Origin: Cryptomeria japonica
Lineage: Eukaryota > Streptophyta > Pinopsida > Cupressales > Cupressaceae
Assembly: GCF_030272615.1 (NCBI RefSeq)
Contig: NC_081408.1
Span: forward strand, 614,093,977 to 614,157,976
Direction: 5' to 3'
Length of the DNA stretch: 64,000 bases
Shown: one piece after another, positions 24,232 to 34,841 of the stretch
Position numbering within the stretch: the stretch's first letter is position 1
Layout: each line of letters opens with the position of its first letter
The notes under the pieces: generated by a model
Databases searched by the model: none
The model's input: the letters and a program-made list of their open reading frames with translations, nothing else
Told to the model about the DNA's origin: nothing
Translations under genes and position numbers: made by a program

Positions 24232-24570
24232 TCATCAATCTACACAAAATTCTTTTGTATTTAAAAAAAAAAAATCAAAAAATGTTAAGATTACATCAAA
24301 TTATGTGGGTCGTACACATCAAATTTTTAAAAAGATAATTATGGCCATTAATAAATTAATTAAAAAAATTATTTTTGAAAAAAAAATACAGAAAAATATG
24401 CTCATCAATCTTCAGTGTGTTACAAACCATTTCCCAAAATGATTTGAGAAAATAATTTTAATTGTGTCAAAAAGTGTGGGTCGTACACATGCATGGTATG
24501 GTCCTGAAACAGGCATTTTTAAAACATAGTTTTGAGAAATCCATTCAAAAAGTTATTTTTTATTATGTGG
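24232..24570 (+). repeat. Tandem duplication, about 170 bp unit
   Basis: TCATCAATCT at 24234 and 24404, and TGTGGGTCGTACACAT at 24304 and 24475, keep an offset of 170-171 bases. The intervening A/T-rich sequence is diverged. Confidence 0.75.
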
Positions 24571-25669
24571 GTATTAAAATAAATTACATATTTGGAAAGT
24601 ACACTCAGAGGGATATCTTTTATATTACTGACTTTTTCCTAGATTCAATCTCTAAGTGTTTCAAAATTTAAGCTCAAATGAGACAAAATCTGAAAATCGG
24701 GGAAAACACTTCCACTTTTTGGCCAAAAAGTGGACTCATCTTCTTGCACTGACCCTGACCTACAATGATTAGAAAAATGTCCAAACTTTCCACATGCATG
24801 ACATTTAACATTCATTTTGCAGTCTTCTGATTTATGACCATATTTCGTGTAGTTTGTGCATTGATCGGGAACAAAATTGTAGTTTTGATTTGCCTTATTT
24901 CTACATTGTTTAGCCATGTGCCCAAATTTATTGCAAACAAAACATCTACCATTGAATTTATAAGCATTAGATTGCCTTACTGGTTTCCTCTATTCTGATG
25001 AGTTCTGCATACCGGTTGTTTGATCTTTATTAGCAGTACCAGAGCTTTCACCTTGTACAAATCCAAGTCCTCTAGAATCATCAATCTATCTTTGTCTTTT
25101 CAGTAAGTCATCCAATTGTGCAGAACTGATCCTAAACTTTTTTTTACATTCACTTGCAATAGTCAAATAATCTCTCAGACTAGTTATTTGCCTTTCAAGC
25201 TCTTGTTCATTGTTCCGGGAGCATGCCAAATTGGTTCTCAACAGATTATTCTCATGAGTCAATCTTCCACATTCATCAAACTTGTTTTTCAAAGATAAAA
25301 CAAGACTATCTTCCTTCTTCTTTCTATCCTCAATATCTTTTGATAACCTCATGGTCAGATCTTGCATTTCATTCTTCATGAGCATATTTGCTTGACTTAG
25401 TTTATCACATTGTTCCTTAAGAGCATTCTTCTCCTCATCATCTGGTTGTTGAAAAAGTTCTTTTCTTTTGGCTTGAGCAGATGATAACATTTCTTACAGG
25501 ATAAGAATGAATTCATTTGTAGAATTAAATTCTTCTTGTAATTTCAAGTTCTTCATCCTTTCAGCATCATAATCCTCAAGAGCCATCTCAAGTTGCTTTT
25601 CCATAGCCATGTTCAAAGATTCTGGTTTAAGATCTTCCTCAAGCTGTTAAGCTTCTTCCAAGGTACCAA

Positions 25670-25681
25670 GCTCTGATACCA
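25670..25681 (-). other. Primer binding site (tRNA-iMet)
   Basis: The minus strand reads TGGTATCAGAGC two bases inside the LTR end, the standard plant retroelement PBS complementary to initiator Met tRNA. Confidence 0.9.
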
Positions 25682-25683
25682 AT

Positions 25684-26681
25684 TGTTGGGATCTAAGAAC
25701 ATTGAGAGGGGGGGGGGTGAATCAATGTTCTACCGGAATGAACAGTTTTCAACTTTCTACACCATGCAAGTATGTACTGGTAAACAAATAGGCATATAAC
25801 AAGAAGCAAATAAATCATCCACATAAATGAGCACCATAACACATAGAATTTATACGTGGAAAACCTCAATGAGGAAAAACTACGGTGGGATTTGTGACCC
25901 ATAATATCAGTTCACTGGCCATATGAAAAGATATTACATAAACAGGGGCCTGCACTTGCAGAAAGGCATACTCCCTAGAGCATACTGCTCATCACCAAAG
26001 ATTCTCACTGACTACAAGCTTTCTGCTAAAATATCTGCTATGCCAAATAGAGTTTTGAGTCTAGTTCTACTCTACACCAGTTCACAATCTTGAACTAATA
26101 CCAATATTACTTCTCCTCCAAGAGAGCTTTCCTAGCTATCTATATATCATTGCATGATACAATGTTCACATACAAAAATTATCTCCATACATATAATTCA
26201 CATCATAGTTTTGTTATACTTATTCACCTATTATATCATTCTCTCATTCACATCCTATATCACTTCTATCAAAATTGACTTAGCAAACTGACTTAAATAC
26301 ATATTACATATGATATTCCTTATGTAGGCTTACAATGCATTTACAAAGAATATTCAATGTCGGCCTTGACAACAATTACAAAATGATTTACTAAAATAAA
26401 TCTTTCTTGAGGTCGGCTTCCTTGAAGTACTGATGCCAGTGTCGGTGTAGCCCTGAATGCTTCCAATGTTGGTAACTACCGATATATGCCTCCTAGTGCC
26501 GGTTTGTGACTTCCATCAAGTCATGTTGCCTTCTATCTGATCTTGTTGCCATCAATGACAAAAAATGAATCCAATGAGTGTCAATTGCCATAACTTTAAA
26601 CATTAAGACAATAAATAGTCACATAAAATCTTACCAAATCAAAACTCGCAATGACTGGTGGAAAAGATATTGGACCTAACA
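25684..26681 (-). repeat. 5' LTR of the copia-type element
   Basis: It runs from TGTTGGGATC to CCTAACA (998 bp) and is followed inward by the PBS. Its U3 end carries about 85 bp not present in the 3' LTR. Confidence 0.85.
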
Positions 26682-27762
26682 ATCTTTTATATTTAAAATA
26701 AAAAATTTGGAATCAATCCCGAGAAATTAAAAATTGATTCCAAGCACTACAAAATTGACCTAATATTTAAGAAATGCAAAATCTTAGGATCTAGGATAGG
26801 TAAATAAAAGTTTGATTTAATAATGAAATTAATAAGTATGTATATGAAAGGATAAAATTAAGATAATGTCAAGATAAAAAATAAATAAAAATAGATAAGA
26901 ATTTTTAAATTATCAAACACAATAGAAATCACCATTTTTCATTGTAATAATATCGAGGAATCCCCATTGAAAGAAATCCTACAACTAAATGCTATTTTAT
27001 ATAAATATAAAAATTTCATAAAATAGTAGAGATATCTTAAATACATCTATTTTAAAATATCATCCTGAATAATTTTGTTTATTAAAAATATATATTATTT
27101 ACTCAAGAGTTATTTTATTATACTTTATAATTATTTAAGAGTTATTTTATTTTAATTACTTCAAAATTATTTTATAGTTTAAAGATTTTTTTCTTTTTTC
27201 TTTATTAAATAATGTTTACTATCTTTTTATTTTGATATTCTTTTTATTTATACCTTAATTGCTACTATATTTTTTTTTTGTCATAATTATAGCTAGCCTT
27301 TTAATTTTTATTAAAATGTATCTATAATACACTAAGAGATATCTTTCTTAAGGCACCTAGTTTTGATCAATTCTCTTATATAAATGGAAGACACCTTGAG
27401 AAAGATATCTCTTGACATATTTTAAATAGACTTTTGTAAAGATAAATAAAATAGAATATATTTATTATCCTAAATTATATTTATATAAATGTAATTAAAC
27501 CTTTTCATATATTAATAAATATATTTTTGAACTAAATGTGTGCTATGATTCCAAGTAACACCATAACCTTATTCATAATATATATATATATATATTCAAT
27601 AAATATATTTATTATTATTTACATCAAAATTCATAGATAATTTAATATAATTTATTAATATGATAGCCTTTTTCGTATCCATGTAAACTATACCAAATAT
27701 TTTAGTATAAATTCTTTTTGACAAAAGAATATAATTTAGTTGTAAAATACTATATAATATTT
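26682..27762. other. AT-rich intergenic DNA
   Basis: No gene. It holds one foldback MITE-like element (27313-27435) and a short (TA)n run near 27577. Confidence 0.6.
27313..27435. mobile_element. Foldback MITE-like element, copy A
   Basis: The left arm contains CACTAAGAGATATCTTTCTT and AAGGCACCT; the right arm is its near reverse complement (AAGGTGTC, AGATATCTCTTGACATAT), with a loop of about 30 bases. The same arms occur in copy B at 42308-42449, so this is a dispersed family. No coding sequence. Confidence 0.7.
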
Positions 27763-29450
27763 TTTATTAGGATAAAACAGGTTTTGAAGGGTCCCCAAAA
27801 CCCTTACAATCAAAGAATTGTCATCGAATAATGGTCTAGACTACCCGACGGTGAACAACAGGTTTTATAAAGGACTCAAAACCCTCTGGACTTATGGGCA
27901 TCCAGAACCCAAAACCCAAAGACTTCACAAAGCATAAACAACAATACAGAGCAACCACAACTAGTCAAACACCAGCCAAACTTCCAGATTGAAACATTAC
28001 AAAATAGGCTAGCCCAAGTAGAGGATCTAAATCAAAAAATATATATATATACCTCAATAAACCAAGAACGAGGGTTTTTTAAAGCACCCTCGGCCAAGAA
28101 GAATGTTTTTCCCAAGCTCCCATAACCTATAACAAAAAATCCATGACACAAAAAGCCACAAAGCCAAACCTAACCAAAAACAAACACTGACGAAACTGGG
28201 CCCTTGAAAACAACTAGCATCTAGCCAGTTCCTGAAAGAAATAAAAAAACATAGGGTTTTTACAAGCTCCCTCAACCTTGAGAGTGGGTTTTGCAAGGCT
28301 CCCACAACTTATCAAGGCCTAGACAACAAGATCTTTTCTTGAAAGCACAATCTAGGACACGGGGACACGGGGACATGGGGTTTTAACAAGGGTCCCTTAA
28401 TCTTAAACTTGAGGAAGAAAAAATCTAAGAAAATCATACCCTCCATCCTCTCCACCTCAATAGGAGAATAAGGAAGGAATTAAGCATGAAGACTAGTCTT
28501 CACTCCCAAATAGTCAAGAGACAACACATCAACAACTTCCTAACAACATTTCGCAGTCTCAACTGCAACATCCACCTTCACCTCAATAGAAGATAGGTCA
28601 CCTCCAATACCATCCATATTTGTCTCTAAAGAACATAGGGCCACCTCTATAAGAAAATCCAGATAAAATGAGAGATGCTGAGGAAAAAACCAAAGAAAAA
28701 AGGAGAAGCCAACCCGAGGGCCAAAAGGGATAGAAATATTCAAAACTGCTCATAAAAGGGGTGCATCAAACAACACCGAGGGGACCACAATGAAGGGCAC
28801 CAAAAAAACAAAGATAAGGAGGAATCTAGCCCATAAATTAGAGAAAAGGTTACCATCCCTCGCAAAGAACATCAGGCCGAAAATCCTCAAAAAAATGGAG
28901 ACCTCCTTCCAAAAAATAGGGCCATGCAACCGGGTCAGCAATATCTCCCAAAATGACGACAAGAGCAATAAAAAAACCACAAATGTAGCCCACCCACTCT
29001 GGCCATAAACCAATCTAGCCATATGGAAGAAAATCAGGCTGAATAAGGGTGTCTCTGCAAGAGGAGAGCCTCCAAAAGTAGCCCTAGATGAGGAAAAAGT
29101 AGTCGCCCTGAACACATAAAGGAGACTAGCAAGAGATCCCCCACCAACAAAGGACAAAACAAAGAAAAGAAAGGGAAAGGGGAAGACCTGAACACATCCC
29201 CCACAACCCTCAACCCCATCAGAACCTCTGATAACCCCTTCGCCCACAACATCCTTTAGAGTCCCAGTCCAAGGGACCCCCATCCAAACACTCCAACTGC
29301 AGAACGGTTAGACCACTGAGTGCAATCCAACATCCAAACATAGCCTAAGGGAAATGATCCAACCATCATTGTCATTGTCCACTTCATCATCTATGCCATC
29401 AGAATCCCCTGAAACCCTCGCTACCGCCTCACCTCCTGCTCTCATTTAAA
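27763..29450 (-). mobile_element. Probable LINE-derived segment with repeated 3' hairpins
   Basis: On the minus strand the end reads GGGTTTTGGGGACCC, then TTCAAAACCTGTTTTATC and an A-rich tail. This resembles the 3' end of the LINE at 32240-32285 (GGGTTTTAGGTCCC, TATAAAACCTATTTATC). Similar GGTTTT...AAAACC hairpins recur near 27850, 28075, 28260, 28290 and 28380. A hydrophobic minus frame runs from 29283 to about 28054 with few stops, but I recognise no domain in it. The 5' limit and target duplication are not clear. Confidence 0.4.
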
Positions 29451-29879
29451 ATTCTCAACTATTGAAACCATAGATGTTGTTGTTGCAACATGCTATATAA
29501 TGTTATCAATAAACTATTTCAATAAATAACTTATTATTTTAATAATACGTATAAAAATTAAAACCAATTTTATTTTTTTAATAAATATTATTATATATTT
29601 ATTATTTCAAATATACTTAATTATTAGACTAAATTTATATATTACTTTTTAAACTAATTACACCTTAAAAAAATCATAATGATTCATGATATATAATTAC
29701 TATTGATTTATAATCTTTCAATTATTTCTCACCTTCTCTAAAACTCTTGTTTTATAATATTAATAAAATATTTTTCTAAAATTAATTATAGTACTTAATA
29801 TTTATAAATTATACATATAAATATGTAATCTATATAATATTTTGGCTTAAATAGAAAAAGAGAAGTTAAAGTCTAGCAT
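29451..29879. other. AT-rich intergenic DNA
   Basis: No ORF or repeat of note was recognised. Confidence 0.6.
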
Positions 29880-29891
29880 AACTATAAAATT

Positions 29892-30320
29892 AGTATCGAT
29901 GAGGCAGCCAAAGGAAATCCTGGGCCAACTGGCTGTGGGGTAGTGGTGAGGAACCATTTGGGTTTGCTAGTCTCTATAGTGGCGCTCCCTTTGGGCACCC
30001 AGACTAACCATTTTGCGGAGGCCAGTGCTGCCTACATAGGACTACACATGGCAAGCAAGGAGGGGTTCAAACCGGTCTGGCTGGAAAGTGACTCGCTTAA
30101 CATTGTCAATTGCATTAAGGGATGTACGATGCCTAGATGGACTATTTCAAAATTAATCAAGGATTGCCTTGAAATGATAGTCGGCCTGGAGGATTTCAAG
30201 ATCTCGCATATTTTTTGGGAAGGAAACAAACTGGGGGATCATTTAGCCAACTTGGCGGTGGGTAACATGGCAGTTAAATGGTGGAGAGGAAAGGAAATTT
30301 TCCTGAAAACTGTGTTTTGA
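29892..30320 (+). pseudogene. RNase H domain of the LINE ORF2
   Basis: The frame reads ISIDEAAKGNPGPTG, AEASAAYIGLHMA, VWLESDSLNIVNCI and GDHLANLAVGN. The catalytic carboxylates (Asp in SIDEAAKG, Glu in FAEAS, Asp in ESDS, Asp in GDHLA) are all still present. The ORF from 29943 to 30320 is open. Endonuclease and RT are absent through 5' truncation, so it cannot move by itself. This RNase H differs clearly from the one in the LINE at 5306. Confidence 0.85.
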
Positions 30321-30522
30321 CTTGGCAAGAAATGATGTCAAGATATTTGGCCTTTCTAATGAAATTTATGATGAAAGAATATAATGGGATGGGAGCCATT
30401 GGGGTGGTATTTCAAATTATTACCACTTTGAGAAGTTTAGAACTTTCAGTTTGCCTTGTTTCTGGTTTGTTTTCCTCCTGGTTTTTCTAGAGTCTTGTTG
30501 TCTGATTTGGTCAAGCTAGAGA

Positions 30523-32125
30523 ATGGGAGGTGAAAATAATAGGTTTGAACCCACAACCTATGATAAGTGGCAGAAGAATTAGGAGGTTTGGGAGGAAATT
30601 TGTGATGGTGGGATGGTGCCCTTTTTGGAGAGACTGCATGGTCATTCTGCCATTGTTATGGAAAGATTTGTTAAAGGTTGGAATAAGGGTGTGTTGACTA
30701 CCTTTGGTGCGGATTTTCAAGTCAATGAAACCCTGCATGCCACTGTTACTGGTCTGGATATGAAAGATGGGAAATTCAATAGAGACAGGAAGTCGGGTGA
30801 GGAGGCTATTATTGCCTTTTATTGTAAGGAAAAGAAACAACAGAGGGTTATGAAAATGGCGGACGGTGGCTATAACAGGAAAGAGCTGATTTCCCTCTTG
30901 GTTGATATGGGAGAATTCATCATAAGGTACATCACCCTGGATGGTAGATATGCTAGCATTTTTCTCACATCATTTTTTTATCTTAAATCATTTTAGGCAA
31001 GGTAGATTTATTTCCATCCCCTTCTATTTGGTTTCATCCTTGGATAATAGTTTGGTTAAACATTTTGAAAACCAAGATAACCCTGTGATTCATGAAGGGC
31101 TTACCTTGTTGATTATGGAATACACTCAAGCTCATGAAGTGAAACCCTCCTCCACGAATAAAACCCACATTTCCTCCTCTAACCCTGATGTGCAGTTGGT
31201 TTCCGAGACAAAGATGGATGAGGATGACATTGGTAATGCCATGGATTGGCATGATATCAAGGATACAGATGACCCTGAGTATAGACCAAAGAAAGAAGGG
31301 GATCTTATGGTGACCCCGAAAAGTAACAGTAGTAGGAAAATCAATCCTCCAAGGTGGGCAGCAAGTAAGTTCAAATCCAGCAGCAGGAAAATGTAAGACT
31401 TGAATCCCCCACCAAAAAGAAAATGAAATTAACCAAATCTGGTGGGTCCAAAGTCCGTGACCACGAGATTAGGTTGGATATCCCTATCAATGTGGATGAT
31501 AAAAAATAGGGGTTTGTGAATAAAGAAAATAAAGGATAGGAAAAGGAGGAGAGGGTGCTAGGAAATATACTTTTGGAGGCTACTAGAAGTTAGGAGAACT
31601 GTTGGAAGTGGGTGGATATGGAAATTGGATCCCTGAAAGATGGGATTAAAGGAATTGTTGATACTTTCATGGAATCCCCTAGGCCCAGTAAAACTGAGAA
31701 GATCATGAGTATGATCCAAAAAATTTCTTAGGATGTTGAAACTATGAAGGTTGACCATGAGTGCGAAAGTAAGAAGCTAGCAGAGGATGTGAATGAAATC
31801 AAGGAAAAACCTAAACAATCTGGTGGAAATCAGTAGGTAGGTGATGAACAATAGTGCTAATGGTTTGGAAAAAATTAATTCCATGATGATTGATTATAGA
31901 ACCAGGACCATCGCTAGTGACCATCCCTTCGAGTAAAAGTAGAAAAATAATGCCTCCGAGGGTGGATAGAGTGCTCCCGGTGGGAAGACTAGCTCGGGTC
32001 CTTACACTAGAACCAGGAGTTAGAGCCAGGACTAGGGAACCTCCAGATTCATCATGGAGGATTTGAAGAAAATTAATAAGAGGATTATTCAGAAAAATAC
32101 TAAATTGATGCACTCTCTTAGTTGA
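30523..32125 (+). pseudogene. Third LINE ORF (ORF3-like), function unknown
   Basis: ATG at 30523 (MGGENNRFEPTTYDKWQKN) opens about 530 codons after the RNase H. A first globular part reads MVPFLERLHGHSAIVMERF, GLDMKDGKFNRDRKSGEEA and FIIRYITLDGRYASIF. After a frameshift in a T-run at about 30965 it continues SHHFFILNHFRQGRFISIPFYL. A Lys/Ser-rich acidic and basic middle follows, then a helical tail (SANGLEKINSM) and a closing motif GTSRFIMEDLKKINKR; the stop is at 32123-32125. Further frameshifts lie near 31390 and 31835, and stops at about 30575 and 31506. Similar sequence recurs at 50940. I recall similar proteins near plant retroelements but cannot name a family. Confidence 0.6.
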
Positions 32126-32302
32126 GTGCTTTGCCCTATTTTTTGGTTTAGCTGTTTTGGTTTTTTGGCTTTCAGTCTGTGTGGGGTTTGTCCACTGTTT
32201 TGCTTAGTTTTATTGTCTAGTTCGTTGATGGCCTTGGTCTGTAATACTATGGGTTTTAGGTCCCTATAAAACCTATTTATCTTTATCAAAAATTGTAAAA
32301 TT

Positions 32303-33038
32303 TTAATTGTATATAAGATTTAAAACTCCCACAAACATGTTCTAATTGACTAATTCAAAATTGTTAATTGCTGGTTAAAATTAAATGACTATGACTTCTT
32401 CACTCCCATTTTAAAAAAAATCTAGAGATAGGAAAGTGAGTTCAAAATTTCACTTTCATAAGAAAAGACTACATTTCTTTCATTAAATTTGTATGCTTCC
32501 ATCTTTTTAGTACTCTTTCAATTTTGTTTTTGTTTGAAGATGAAAATGCCCATGTAGATTGCTATCATGTTTGCCTATATTTTTTTGTTATTTCTCTTTA
32601 GATGATTAGGACACGTACTATCTACATGTTAAGAAAAAAGATGGAAGAAAAAATCTACAGCAAAACAAGGTAATCAATTTGTAAGATATACAAACTAATC
32701 TAGAAAATTTATTAAATACAACTTGAAATGATTTGGTATTCAATCTTCCATTCCAAATTGAAATGAATTTCTTTTATTGAGTTTTCATATAGAGTGACTC
32801 TTCCTTCAACCCAAGCTTGGAATTTGATGGTCTATATGTTTGGCTTTTCACTTTTGGACCATATATGATGGCTTAAAAATTAATTGGACAATATTAATTG
32901 ACATGCTATATTTTTGGAAAACCATATTTATGACTCTTTAAGTTATTAATAAATCGTGAAAAAATATTATAGGAAAATACACTGTACTATTCTAGTTTAT
33001 AATATTAATATATATTATTTTATAATATTTTATAAAAT
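32303..33038. other. AT-rich intergenic DNA
   Basis: No gene or repeat was recognised; short ORFs only. Confidence 0.6.
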
Positions 33039-33186
33039 TATAAATTAATTGGTGAAAAATGAAATATGAATGAAGAATGAGTAGAGGGAGCATATGCAGG
33101 GCACACTAGGGGAAACCCTAGCCACCATTTTTATGATCATATGTTTGTAGGTTCAAAAGGGGTCTCGCTGTGTGGTTTAGGCTCGA

Positions 33187-33201
33187 GGGGGGGGGGGGGG
33201 G
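33187..33201 (+). repeat. G15 homopolymer
   Basis: A run of 15 G in the LINE leader, possibly an assembly-sensitive tract and a candidate G-quadruplex. Confidence 0.7.
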
Positions 33202-33452
33202 TTGAGCGCTTGGTGGTGTGACTCAGTGGGTGTGTCACAGATCTTTTTTTGTGGCTCTGTGTGTTCTTATTTCTATAAATCCATGTTTGGGTGTGGGTTC
33301 TTTGGGGCTGGCCCACGTGTTTTTCTAGGCTAGGTTTGTATTGTGCTCTTGGTCGAGGTTGGTTTTCTCGTGACTGTGGGTCCAACATGGCCGTAAGAGT
33401 TAAGGGTGGGGTTTCATTTGTGTGTTGTCCTTGGGTTTTTTTGTTCTTTTAA

Positions 33453-34005
33453 TGGAGAATCGGGGTGTATCCCCAAACCAAGATATTTTGGGTGATTTCA
33501 AGATGGCAGATCCATCTTATTCTTTACATGAAAGTGACCAGGCACATTTCAACAATTCTCAAGCTAGGGATGGGGTTTCCTCATCAAAAGGGGCTCTTCA
33601 AATTAAGAAGGTGAATGGTTATCTAGATAGGTGTCACGAATGACCTATTCTGGTTATTCAACCTGAACAAATCTCAGATGAGGTTTCATATTGGTGCAAT
33701 CATGCCCTTATATGCAAAATTATGGGTCTTCAACTTTTCTAGTCTGTCTTTGGAATCTTAGGCACATTGAGTTTGGAATCCAAAAGGAGACATGGAGATT
33801 TTATTGGCAGCTAATAATTATTTTCTGGTGATTTTCTTTTTCATAACAGATAGGAATAGGGCTTTAGAAGGGGGCCCTTATTTTTTTAATCAAGTGGGCC
33901 TTTTTATCAAGTCTTGGCATGTTGGCTTTAATTTAGTTGAGGAGATCCCCTCAAGGGTGCATGTGTGGGTCTAGCTACTGAGGCTTCCACTGAAGTTTTG
34001 GAGGA
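33453..34005 (+). pseudogene. LINE ORF1 N-terminal part
   Basis: ATG at 33453 (MENRGVSPNQDILG) reads to a TGA at 33641; the DUF4283 part then reappears as MEILLAANNYFLVIF, LEGGPYFFNQVGLFIKSW and RVHVWV. Compared with the first LINE, the zinc knuckle and tail are missing because of the deletion. Stops and frameshifts are frequent. Confidence 0.8.
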
Positions 34006-34782
34006 GATCCACTCCATGGCGTCTTCCAAAGAAAAGGTAATGTTTATCAAACTGGACATGGTAAAAGCTTATGATAGATTTAAGTGGGTCTTCATAGAAA
34101 AAATTCTTTTCGCTTTTGATTTTTGTGGGGAATAGGTGGATTGGGTCATGAGCTATGTCTCTTCCACCTCCTTTTCAATTATGGTCAATGGTGATCCTTC
34201 TGAGTTGTTTCAAGCTTCTGGGGGTCTTAGGCAAGGAGATCCTCTTTCTCCTTATTTGTTCATTACCATGGTTGAGGGGCTTGGTAGATTTATCAAAGAT
34301 GGGGTTAGACAAGGCATGATTCAAGGTTGGAGTTGGGGAGATAGTTTGCCTCTATATTGTCATCTCCAGTTTGTTGATGATATTTCTTTGAAGGGAAAAG
34401 CCAAAATCAATGAAGTTGTTAATTTTAGGAGAGCCTTGGATACTTATTTTGTTGCCTCGGGGCAAAAGATTAGTGGAGAAAAATCTTCTATTTTATTCTT
34501 TAATACTCCTCAGGGTATTTAGAATAGGATTGCTCAGATTCTGAAATTTCAAATTGGGTCTTTTCCTCTATAATATCTTGGGATTCCTCTTGGTATGGGG
34601 TCCCAACTTAGAGATTCTTGGCAAGAGATACTAGATAAGTTTTGTAAGAGAGTTAGTCATTGGACTTGTCGTTGGCTTTCATTTGTGGGTAGGCTAACTC
34701 TTTTGAAGCCAGTGGTTCAAGCCCTCCCTATTTATAGATATTTTCTGCAAGTTACCCCCTCTAGCTTTGTGAAGGAATTTGA

Positions 34783-34841
<59 letters not shown>

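Larger units (their letters stand above)
23600..24745. mobile_element. Unclassified insertion in gag with GC-rich quasi-palindromes
   Basis: This stretch splits two parts of one gag reading (knuckles 3 and 4) and differs in base composition. Its left 280 bp hold eight variants of GGGGGCCCGTTT. Its right part is AT-rich with a 170-bp tandem duplication and a perfect 22-bp palindrome. Near-terminal inverted similarity exists: AGTGCAAGGTAATGAGTC at 23599 against AGTGCAAGAAGATGAGTC on the minus strand at 24750. No transposase is encoded. It could be a MITE-like or other non-autonomous element; target-site duplication is not certain (CAAGAA on both sides in the gag sense is a candidate). Confidence 0.55.
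23390..25610 (-). pseudogene. Copia-type gag: coiled coil and CCHC zinc knuckles, interrupted
   Basis: ATG at 25608-25610 (MAMEKQLEMALEDYD) starts a frame with a stop near 25491. A coiled coil follows at 25490-25086 (KNALKEQCDKLS, RLTHENNLLRTN, LERQITSL). Then come zinc knuckles at 24960-24760: CFVCNKFGHMAKQC, CTNYTKYGHKSEDC (second Cys lost) and CHACGKFGHFSNHC. After an insertion (about 23600-24745) the frame continues with a fourth knuckle, CYACNKIGHIAKYC, at 23480-23560. In the element this protein packages RNA into virus-like particles. The usual N-terminal copia gag domain is not seen. Confidence 0.75.
18718..26681 (-). mobile_element. Copia-type LTR element with env-like ORF and no pol (SIRE-like, deletion derivative)
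   Basis: Two similar LTRs (18718-19645 and 25684-26681) face a tRNA-iMet PBS (25670-25681) and a PPT (19646-19660), giving a minus-strand element. Inside, from 5' to 3', are a gag with coiled coil and four CCHC knuckles (broken by an insertion at about 23600-24745) and a long env-like/extra ORF (22947-19844). I recognise no protease, integrase, RT or RNase H, and the N-terminal gag domain is also not evident. SIRE/Maximus copia elements have the order gag-pol-env-like, so this looks like an internally deleted, non-autonomous form. No clear 5-bp target duplication remains. Confidence 0.8.
29892..32290 (+). mobile_element. 5'-truncated LINE with RNase H and a third ORF
   Basis: The segment begins inside the RNase H domain, continues through an additional ORF and ends with CTATAAAACCTATTTATC plus an A-run. 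Imperfect 12-bp flanks AACTATAAAATT (29880-29891) and AATTGTAAAATT (32291-32302) look like an aged target-site duplication. This supports one 5'-truncated LINE insertion. Confidence 0.75.

Noticed and set aside
29034-29252. Considered an ORF coding for a secreted protein
   Set aside because: It overlaps the longer frame on the same strand and has no conserved motif.
28750-29283. 177-codon hydrophobic minus ORF that looks like a membrane protein
   Set aside because: Its hydrophobicity follows from T-rich sequence on that strand. No known family, and it lies in a LINE-like segment.
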